Origin: Nephrocerus scutellatus | Lineage: Eukaryota > Arthropoda > Insecta > Diptera > Pipunculidae | NCBI GenBank assembly: GCA_947095585.1 | Contig: OX352761.1 | Coordinates: 128,928,277-128,992,276, forward strand | Length of the DNA: 64,000 bases | Direction of reading: 5' to 3' | Notes under the pieces: generated by a model | The model's input: the letters and a program-made list of their open reading frames with translations, nothing else | What the model was told of the DNA's origin: nothing | Database searches by the model: none | Translations under genes and position numbers: made by a program | Shown here: positions 56,919 to 64,000 of the stretch, one piece after another | Layout of the letters: the number at the start of each line of letters is the position of its first letter | Numbering within the stretch: position 1 is the first letter of the stretch

Positions 56919-58224
56919 TTAAGAAACTTTTAATCAGCCTAGGAAATATTAAAGGAATAATGCACTATTCCAGGGATTATGATAACTTATCTTTTAGACA
57001 AACACTGCAACATCAGAATACATACTTTTCATATGTAAGTCCCTCACTCGGAAAAGAATAAATACTTCAAGGCTCATACAGTTCTCTGGGTGAATGTCAA
57101 ACCAATTGACTGGGTAGATATAGTGGCATTCACAAAGGAACAAAGCAACCACATAATGTGGTAAACATCTGGAAAGCTCAATAGATCTCAACGTCGCAAG
57201 GCTTCATAGCCCAACACCAACAATAACAATAATAATATATGTAGTAAGGAGTACAGCGGTAAAGCCGACCAATAAGTCCCCTGCATTTATATTTCTGTTT
57301 AATTAAAGTACTACAACAATTGATATGATTGTTACAAATGTCCTCTCCAACCATTTTCCAAGTAATCTCTTTTGGGTACAAGGCACAACTTACAATGCAA
57401 CAAAAAAAAAACTTGCAGTACTTGAAATTATTCATTAGTCGAGGCTCTGCCTCATTTTCTGCTGAAAAAAGCAAAAGTCCTTCAGCGTGTTCACCTTAAG
57501 TGTATGTGCATGACATTATAATATAGGACATTTGTAATGTCTGCTGATACTGCGACAACTAATCCGTCGTATGTTAATGTTGTATGTCTGAGTGGACACT
57601 GGTTGAACTATCGCAAGATGATAACATCGCTGCTTGCATAATATATTCTTCTGAATATTTTAGCCGTCTGAAAGGGAGCGCAAATGTAGAGGTTGCGTAA
57701 GTTTGAGTCTCTGTTAATGTCTGCTTATCTTCGCTAGTTATTATATTTACTATTAAATTAAAAATTCCAATTGTCCTCTTGAATTATGAGTAAGTATCTG
57801 TTGAAGCAAGTAGCCTAGTTGCATCGTCCTCACAAGAACTCCTAAAGCATGAAGTTATTACATGAAATTATTACTGTTTTAATAGATATGTTATGTTTTT
57901 TAATGAACTGTATTTAAATATTTAATGTTCGTTCATGCATGCATCAAGAACGTTAAAGAATTTGAAAATAAAACTGTTGAATTACTAACTTCGTATTTTT
58001 TGCGAACCGTAGTGGTGTAATTTGAGCTATTTGAGGATCAGGCGTAGATAGTGAAGCTATTATTTTGTGATTGCAAAGACTAGAAGAGTACACTGAGATT
58101 CACATGAGAAGACGCGGTGGCCCAGAAAAAAGTTGTGGCGAGCAATGAAATATTACTGGGAGCACTGATGAAAAGTCCTGAAAGGAAGTAAATTTGGTGT
58201 ATGATATTCTACTTACAAAGTAGA
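56919..58224. other. No gene recognised
   Basis: Small minus frames (56994-57191, 57178-57474) show no motifs. Nothing else is supported. Confidence 0.4.
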
Positions 58225-59045
58225 TGTAGAGTGGTTTCCTCCTCCTCCTCCTCATCCATGCAGCTTCTGCAAAAATCGTTGGAAAAGACTCTTAGTCTTT
58301 TTGCATGCTTTCCTATGAGACAGTGTCCTGTTATGACACCTATAATGGCACTAGTGTGCAGTCTGTTTTGAGAAATCAAACACTTGGAGCGTTTCAGATC
58401 TAGCTTGGGCCAGATCTGCTTCGTTGCTATGCAAGTTTGTACCGTTTGACCATCTATAATTAGTTTTTATTATAGCATCCCTTTTAAACATGAGTTTGCA
58501 CGTAGCGATCGGCATGCCTAGTAAACCATATTCAGGCAATAAAGGTAGTGTGGTTCCATGTTTGGCGAGTTCATCGGCCATACAGTTACCAGGAATGTCT
58601 CTATGCCCCGGCACCCAGTACAGGTGAATGTTGAATTGCTCCGCCATCTCCTCAAGGATCATCGGCAATTCCGGGCCAGAATTGAATAAGTGGAGACAGA
58701 TTCCATGGAATTTAGCGCAGCTTGGCTATCCGAGAAAATGTGAATATCTTTAACAGATATGACATTACTCTTCAGCCAAGACAAGACTTCCTTAATAGCC
58801 ATGATTTCCGCATGGAAAACACTACAGTGATCAGAAAGACGGAACGAGGGACTTATATTTAGTCTTTTTGAAAAGACACATTCGCCAACCCCTTCATCAG
58901 TTTTCGTCCCGACTGTGTAGAAATGAATTCCTTCAATTTCCAAGTAGATACCTTCCTCCCAAGAAGACCTGGAGGGGATGGTAACCTGGAAGTTTTTGTT
59001 GAAGTGGAGCTGCGGAATTGTATAGTATGACAAGTAGAGTCCTGA
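58225..59045 (-). pseudogene. RNase H and zinc tail of an I/LOA-like element
   Basis: Minus-strand RNase H type I domain in two adjoining frames. 58659-59033 reads HFYTVGTKTDEGVGECVF (family YTDGSKT-x-x-G-V-G, with the catalytic Asp here Val), CSVFHAEIMAIKEVLSWLKS (catalytic Glu kept) and IHIFSDSQAALNSMESVSTY (catalytic Asp kept). 58351-58668 continues with HLYWVPGHRDIPGNCMADEL, the His/Asp end. A frameshift at about 58660 splits the domain. After 58351 the tail reads TSAIIGVITGHCLIGKHAKR (with frame change) and an acidic DEEEEET run near 58240-58260, the zinc-binding C-terminus. This is the 3' end of the element whose RT and ORF1 parts lie at 59640-61110. Confidence 0.88.
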
Positions 59046-59099
59046 CTGAATTCAGGATAGAAGAGTGGCCGAAATCATTCACGGTCTACTGAGAGATTT

Positions 59100-59640
59100 G
59101 CAAAGTACCCCACTTAGGATCTCTAATTCCTCTGACAGCTTTCCTCTATGCAGCACATGACATTTATAGCCGTCATAGGTTGCTTTTATAATAGCTATTT
59201 ATCGGGTATACCTCTCCTGCGCAAGGCGAGCAAGATAAACTGTCTGTCTGTCAAACGCCTTCTCAAAATCGTTGAACAGCAGGTGCAGTTGTGACCGAAA
59301 TTCAACGCACTGTTGAATAATGATCCGCAGGGTATTGATGCAGTCAACACAGGAGGATCCAGTGCGAAAATCGACTTGGTCGTCATTGAGTGTTTCTGCC
59401 AGATGTTCCTTAATTCGCTCAAGTACTACTTTGGCTATTACCTTTGCAACTGCAGGAAGTACGCAAATGCCTCTCCAGTTTTCGTACTCCATAAGACTAC
59501 CTTTTTTATGTAGCTTGACAATAATTTCCTTTATCATCTCGTCGGGGAAACTTTCTGCCTCCCAAGCTCTCTCTACAAGAGGATAGCTCTGCTGATGTCG
59601 TACCGGCTTGTTGTTCTTTAGTGCGTTTATCGCGGTAGCA
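59100..59640 (-). pseudogene. RT fragment of a different non-LTR family, nested
   Basis: Minus-strand RT start. AINALKNNKPVRHQQSYPL-like sequence precedes the 59199-59537 frame: EIIVKLHKKGSLMEYENWRG, ICVLPAVAKVIAKVVLERIK, QVDFRTGSSCVDCINTLRII and LHLLFNDFEKAFDRQ (motif A with the catalytic Asp kept in FNDFEKAFD). A block like HVLHRGKLSEELEILSGV follows near 59110-59165 before the sequence ends. Sequence style (N-W-R-G-I, S-C-x-D-x-I-x-T-L-R, D-F-E-K-A-F-D) is unlike the LOA/I-type RT on either side, so this is probably a nested insertion. I leave the clade open. Confidence 0.7.
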
Positions 59641-59826
59641 ACTATTTGAACTTTATATTTATTTGTAAAGGGGCAAGTTTTGTCTTAGAAGAGTTTACTC
59701 CTAGTCCACATTTTGTGACGATTGAAAGGGCGTTCTGTATTACCTGTTTGGTCGTTTCTAGGAACTTACCTGAGACAGCTATCGCTACATCATCAGCATA
59801 AGCGATTTTGCTCTTGCAATCCATTG
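59640..59826 (-). pseudogene. LOA/I-like RT motif C region
   Basis: The 59642-59824 frame reads CKSKIAYADDVAIAVSGKFL then QNALSIVTKCGLGVNSSKTK. This is the motif C YADD box with both Asp intact and the following thumb signature C-x-x-x-G-L-x-V-N-x-x-K-T, typical of LOA/I/R1 elements. It is best read as the part of the 58225-61110 element just before the nested RT fragment. Confidence 0.8.
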
Positions 59827-59840
59827 ATTAATGGGTGTCC

Positions 59841-60105
59841 ATTAAAAAGGCGACCATCGAAATGGCAAGTTTGAAAAGGCCACCATCAACAATATGCGTG
59901 ATCAAGAAGGCGCATGATCAAAAATGCGACCATAAAAAAAGCTACCTTCTTAAAGGCTACTTGTTTGTTGGTGGACTTTTTTTCGTGCGCCTTTTTGATG
60001 GTCGCCTTTTTGTTAGTCGCATTTTTAATGGCGCGCCTTTTTGATCGTGCACATTTTATAGGGTCACCTTTTCTAACGTATCATTTTGACGGTCGCCTTT
60101 TTAAT
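59841..60105. repeat. Palindromic minisatellite (15-16 bp units, inverted arms)
   Basis: The left arm (59841-59945) is built of AAAAAGGCGACCATCA-like units. The right arm (59975-60105) has about eight TGATGGTCGCCTTTTT-like units in the opposite sense. The outermost 18 bases pair with one mismatch (59841-59858 against 60088-60105). A spacer of about 30 bases separates the arms. It would fold into a long imperfect hairpin, and its units slip against each other. Confidence 0.8.
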
Positions 60106-60589
60106 AGTAAACCGATTAACGCATTCCAACGTAGGGGGACAAAACGGTTCATTGTGGTGTTCTTCTGGCTGCATACTTTCAAATAGCGAATCCGCTCAGA
60201 TCGGCGTAAACAAGGCCCAAGAGCATATGATTGATTAGTTTGCATACTGTGTAGTCAACCTTTAGAAGTGACACTCCATTCATTATAGCCTGTGTCTTGA
60301 AGTTATTGAAGGCACTTCACTTATAATGTTCCTCAACATTGAGAAAGTTATAAGTGAGTACTATTTCGAGTGCTATGAATTTTCAATTGTGCGCTCCAGT
60401 GAACGAAGGACTGTATCTACAGACTCCCTTTTCAGTATGCATTTTGAGACTGTGTTCATTTGCTGGGAATCACATTATTTCTTGTTTATATATCTAATAA
60501 CATTTGTATAGTTTTCATAAGAAACGTATTTTCGGAATGAAAACTCCATCCATTTCCTAGGAATATTTACTAATCTTATATATTTACCT
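60106..60589. other. No gene; short hairpin at 60317-60357
   Basis: TCACTTATAA and TTATAAGTGA form a perfect 10-bp stem around a 21-nt loop. Presumably this is displaced body of the LOA/I-like element, but no RT motif is readable. Confidence 0.4.
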
Positions 60590-60690
60590 TTTGAAGATCA
60601 CCCCTAACCATGCGAGAATGATCTCTGAGCTATTCTGCAATTCTGCTGGTACGATCTGATATGGACCGGTTGATTCACATGGCTTGAAGC
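60590..60690 (-). pseudogene. RT-entry region of the LOA/I-like element
   Basis: The minus strand reads STGPYQIVPAELQNSSEIIL then AWLGVIFK. This corresponds to the family's S-P-G-P-D-G-I-x-P-A-x-L-Q...L-x-x-I-F entry to the RT domain, with DGI changed to YQI. Only about 30 residues are present, but order and strand agree with the neighbouring pieces of the same element. Confidence 0.55.
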
Positions 60691-60779
60691 CGCTAGTTGT
60701 CCACTTGATTCATTTAATGCTAAAGATGTCAATTACGTATATCGCATAGGCATGAGCTTATTCTCAAGTTAGCCGACCT

Positions 60780-61110
60780 GGGTCTCTAAGCGAAGCTCCA
60801 AAGTTTCCTTGCTCAAGGCTGTCCGGATTTTCTTTAAGCACTTTCAGGAAGACGCAACTTAAGGCATTAAACACTGACTTCTGTCTTTCCTAAGACATAC
60901 TTGCATCTTCGTGATTTCTGTCAGTGGCAGCAAGCACCAAAGCATGTTCTTTTTTTTCGTCACTTAAGAATTTTGGTTTGTGCGTCTTTATAGCACCCGA
61001 ATCCTGCACTTCTATCCTTTTACTCCCAACTATGTCCACCTAATCCAGAGATCTCTGCCTTTTCTGCACGCAGTTCCTTGTTTTTAGGAAATTATTAAAT
61101 TTTTGGTCCA
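60780..61110 (-). pseudogene. Likely ORF1 remnant of the LOA/I-like element
   Basis: The minus strand gives an almost clean frame: SKRIEVQDSGAIKTHKPKFL, then SDEKKEHALVLAATDRNHED, then after one stop ERQKSVFNALSCVFLKVLKE and NPDSLEQGNFG. A basic, Ser/Lys-rich start followed by a hydrophobic strand ending T/V-D-R, then a helix with S-x-E-x-W/R-x-x-V, is the usual plan of ORF1 in jockey/LOA-like elements. Position upstream of the RT entry on the same strand supports this. There is no zinc knuckle in the readable part. Confidence 0.45.
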
Positions 61111-62513
61111 TATTTGATCCCATGAGTATCGGAGAAAGAGTTGTCCACTTGTGTAGTGATTCGAATGCATAGATTAGGCTGGATACAGCTGGAAGTCGCC
61201 ACGTATACAAAGGAATGTAATCACGACCGGGCTTTTAAAAGCTTTTAAAATCTTTATCCTGAAAATTCGCTGTCATTTAGCGTGACCAGCAACGCATATA
61301 GGTTACTTTCATTCACCCGTTCCGGTTCCACAACCGAAACGAGGAACTGAAGGCGTCAGCAATCCGAAGACAAGAAACTTGCTTATACATCTGATTTGCA
61401 GATAAGTCTTTGGATAGATGATATCCCGCATCTACTCTCGTATATTCTGTTCTACGGCAGCACTGATGCTAATGTGCTTAATTAGTTTTCCTATCATCGC
61501 TAGCTGATTAATCTGTTTTATGACGTGGAAGGCGATGCGATATGGTACTATAACACAGTACTTTCTGGAGTTATACGACTGAGTTTCCATTTCAACAGCA
61601 GACGCGAAACGTGCGCAACGTGAAATCCTTTTATTTACACAAAATATGAAATGAACTTTTTATTGGTTACATATGTTCGCACACCCACAAGCATACACAA
61701 GCACTAATTATGTGTGAGAGTTATTTAAGGGTTTATACAAAAGCACAGCAGCAGCAGGCAGTAGGTACGGAATACTGGCCAATATAAATCCTCACTAACT
61801 GTCTGTACTTTCACTACGCTTCTATGATAAATTACTTCAGAGAATGTTCCACATTTATTTATGACAGGGTATCTAGATGCTTTTGACGTCTCGCATTAAT
61901 CAGGATCACCACTAGCAGAAAGATTCAAATCAAATATGAACACGCTGATGACTTAACTTTGTATGCTTCGTCGTTTCATTGACATTTCATTTCGTAATTT
62001 GTAAGGTGTTGTCTACTATTAAGTATTTCAATGTAGGGTTGGCTATGGGTAAGGTCGTGATAATGAAATAGATGGAATGTGTTATGGCTAATTTGTATGC
62101 TACTTGAGATTTGTTCTCTGAATTGTTGATGCAGTTGATACGATTTATCATGAAGACAATGTTGGCAATTCATAGAATTCGCAGTTATCTGACTGAAAAA
62201 GATTATGCCCCACCGAGGAGAATTTTTTTCTGCCGCCACCAAGCGTAAGTTAGCGGAGTGGCCAACACTGTCCATACCTAACAAATATTACATTGAAGCC
62301 TGAAAAAATTGCATATTAAAGGGGAGCGCAGAATATTCGCATTAGTATGTCAAGACTCTAAAAACCTATGAGATTGTTTTGTGGACGGCCTCGTCAAAAA
62401 TGATAATGATGAGAGGAGGACCGATTTCGAATATTATCGAGGTAAACCAGTTTTTCCGCGTCCAAAACTACTTCCTATACATAAATGCAATACAATTTGC
62501 GAAATTAATTTTT
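61111..62513. other. No gene recognised
   Basis: This may include more 5' sequence of the LOA/I-like element (61111-61600). The 61976-62284 minus frame (102 codons) has no recognised family. Nothing firm is supported. Confidence 0.4.
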
Positions 62514-62700
62514 CATATATGATGGCGGTCAGCCCGTAAAAAAACTATTACTGAACCCCTTATAAAAGATGAATGCTGATGGATACACTGATGAACGACG
62601 ACGACCACGGTGACGGAAACGACTAAACGATTTAAGAATTTTCTCATAGAATGTAAGCTCGAGCTGCACAGCAGCTTGCCGGTACTCTCATATAATGCGA
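62514..62700 (+). pseudogene. RTE-like retrotransposon leader and endonuclease start
   Basis: ATATGATGGCGGTCAGCC matches the RTE leader start at 25150. 62588-62700 matches 25406-25545, the start of the endonuclease (RFKNFLIECKLELHSSLPVLS-like, family W-N-I/V-R-S-L-Y). Most of the leader is deleted. Confidence 0.7.
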
Positions 62701-62820
62701 AATGAGAACTTGCTGAAAGATTTGCTAATAAATTAAATGCGTAATAATTAAATTGCAAGACAAAAATTGCGAAATAATCATGCCAAGGCTACGATTATTC
62801 TTACAAAAATGGCATCAATA

Positions 62821-62954
62821 TACAGGGTGTCTCAGATTTCGTGGTCTTTTGAACCATCAACAATTCAATAAAACTTCATTTGGCTATTTTTGTTGGAAAT
62901 GATATCCGCTATCACCCTGCTTCATTTGTACCACGAATTCTGGGACACCCTGTA
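62821..62954. mobile_element. 134-bp MITE with TA duplication
   Basis: The left TACAGGGTGTCTCAGATTTC and the complement of the right end, TACAGGGTGTCCCAGAATTC, belong to 24-bp inverted repeats matching at 22 positions. TA flanks both sides (62819-62820, 62955-62956). Such ends are typical of Tc1/mariner-type MITEs in insects. Non-coding. Confidence 0.85.
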
Positions 62955-63857
62955 TATTTCAGTAGTCAGTTCAGTACGAATTCGCTAGTAATAAAACAAA
63001 TAACAGCAAATATTTCATATATTGTATTTAAGGCATTTTCATGTGAATTCACAATGAATTTGAAATAATCTTTTCTAAGCAAGTTATTTTTTTATGCAAC
63101 TTTTTATACACGATATCTTTGGTGCAACTAGAAAAAGTTAATCAGCAACATAAAAACGCTGTATACTGTTTTGGTAACCTTTTTTGGAAAAAGTAAACAT
63201 GAAATTATGTAAATTCAACAGATGGTCCAAACCTGTAGTCCTGTGGCAACAGATAGCGGCATGACCCCAAAGACATTTATCGTAACGGGTGACTGCGATC
63301 GCATAAGCATTATTCGCACCATTTTCTGATGTGGCACTGACAGATTATACCAATTAATGTTGTAGATCTCCGTGGTAAAGTTGTCATTCTGTGAAAAGGA
63401 AAAAAATTTGGATCAGCTAAATCTGTCGTCATGCATGCCTACTCCTACCCCTACTCGTACTTACACAAATCTCCACAATAGTTCCCATGCAACAGTACAG
63501 ATACAGACATACAAAGCAATAAACCAGATATGCATATCCGCCTGGCCATTCACCGATGAAAAGAATGACTAGCGTTAAAATCATGGAAAGGGCGGAAGTT
63601 GACACCTGTGTGGCAACATTCCAATAAAATGTTGACTTGCAAGTGCCTGTAAAGCTAATGTAATAATAAAAATCGTTATATGCGTACAAAATAGGTATGT
63701 GTTTATGCATTTTGTAACTAATAGTGTATACACAACAAATTGTATTATATATCTCTGACTTTTTGCACTTGTGAATGCATGCGAAGCGAGAACTGTAGAA
63801 CAATTCTCTAAGAACACCACCACTTCCAGGGTAGGTAATAGGAGTTCTGGCATGACA
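62955..63857. other. No gene recognised
   Basis: The minus frame 63429-63803 (124 codons) is Tyr/Cys-rich and hydrophobic, without a recognised family. The overlapping plus frame is Thr/Pro repeats. Both are treated as noise. Confidence 0.4.
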
Positions 63858-64000
63858 AAATTTCTTGATCTGACTAGTAGCTATCTCATTGACAGTTCAA
63901 TAGATGTAGTATTGGACAGTTTCAAATCTTAAATTGAACGCATAAACGTTCGCCAAGATTATGTTTTGTCCCCGAACTTTCTCATTTTCATTAATAATGT
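63858..64000 (+). pseudogene. CR1-like RT fragment, cut by window end
   Basis: The plus strand reads FLDLTSSYLIDSSIDVVLDS, then (after a stop) INVRQDYVLSPNFLIFINN. This matches RSYLLDSSTQVVLDGFKS and NAGVPQGSVLSPTFFLIFIN of the copy at 52585-53830. Motif B has lost Gly and Pro-Gln-Gly. It continues beyond the window. Confidence 0.75.

Noticed and set aside
59313..59586. Plus-strand ORFs of 66 and 88 codons
   Set aside because: Antisense shadows of the minus-strand RT fragment.
63429..63803. 124-codon hydrophobic minus ORF
   Set aside because: Tyr/Cys-rich composition, no family motif, no splice context; likely noise.
1..64000. CRISPR array, operon, bacterial or viral genes
   Set aside because: No regularly spaced identical repeats, no Shine-Dalgarno-led gene strings and no capsid or LTR-retroelement/retroviral genes were seen. 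All RT relics are non-LTR type.

Overview
The window looks like gene-poor, AT-rich chromosomal DNA from an insect, most likely a fly (Diptera). A tephritid-like brachyceran is a reasonable guess, but the sequence alone does not prove it. The basis is the repeat content: decayed CR1-like, RTE-like and LOA/I/R1-like non-LTR retrotransposons, a DD41D Tc1/mariner transposase relic, TTAA-flanked piggyBac-like elements, a tRNA-derived SINE and insect-style splice signals. There are no bacterial or viral genes, no operons, no rRNA and no functional tRNA. No complete host gene is visible.

Layout. 1-5 kb: an unrecognised 186-codon minus-strand ORF, a CR1 tail, and a possible gene fragment cut off by an RTE copy (5048-6360). 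6.7-11 kb: a solo end of a foldback-like element, a back-to-back SINE pair, the mariner relic (8.6-9.6 kb) and the 5' part of a LOA/R1-like element. 11-17.7 kb: three candidate host exons (11360-11580 minus, 14090-14308 plus, 17601-17662 minus) around fused RTE and jockey-group fragments. 18.3-23.2 kb: a piggyBac-like element holding an RNase H remnant, a CR1 copy interrupted by a SINE, a LOA-type tail and a two-unit repeat. 25.1-29.6 kb: RTE, LOA/I and SINE debris. 29.6-34.1 kb: nothing recognisable.

34.2-36.2 kb holds the most interesting structure: a roughly 1.95-kb element with inverted ends. Its arms carry tandem units of about 120 bp in opposite orientations, and its middle carries a 148-codon ORF I cannot assign. 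It resembles foldback-type transposons. A SINE with perfect 13-bp target duplications follows, then a convincing terminal coding exon (37186-37260) with a canonical polyadenylation signal, and a second SINE with 14-bp duplications. 42-52 kb: the inverted copy of the two-unit repeat, a G/T-rich minisatellite, LOA/R1 and RTE pieces in opposite orientations, a long CR1 copy, a candidate terminal exon and an exact 99-bp tandem duplication. 52.6-55 kb: another CR1 copy, then a TTAA-type element with GC-rich subterminal palindromes. 58.2-61.1 kb: one minus-strand LOA/I-like element broken by a foreign RT fragment and a palindromic minisatellite. The end carries RTE and CR1 fragments and a 134-bp MITE.

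In function, almost everything is a dead transposon. The RTE and CR1 families each contribute several copies, and the SINE (tRNA-like head, short ATT- or TA-rich tail) must have used a LINE partner. Host exons are called only from splice-site context and open frame. They may belong to several large genes whose introns make up this window.
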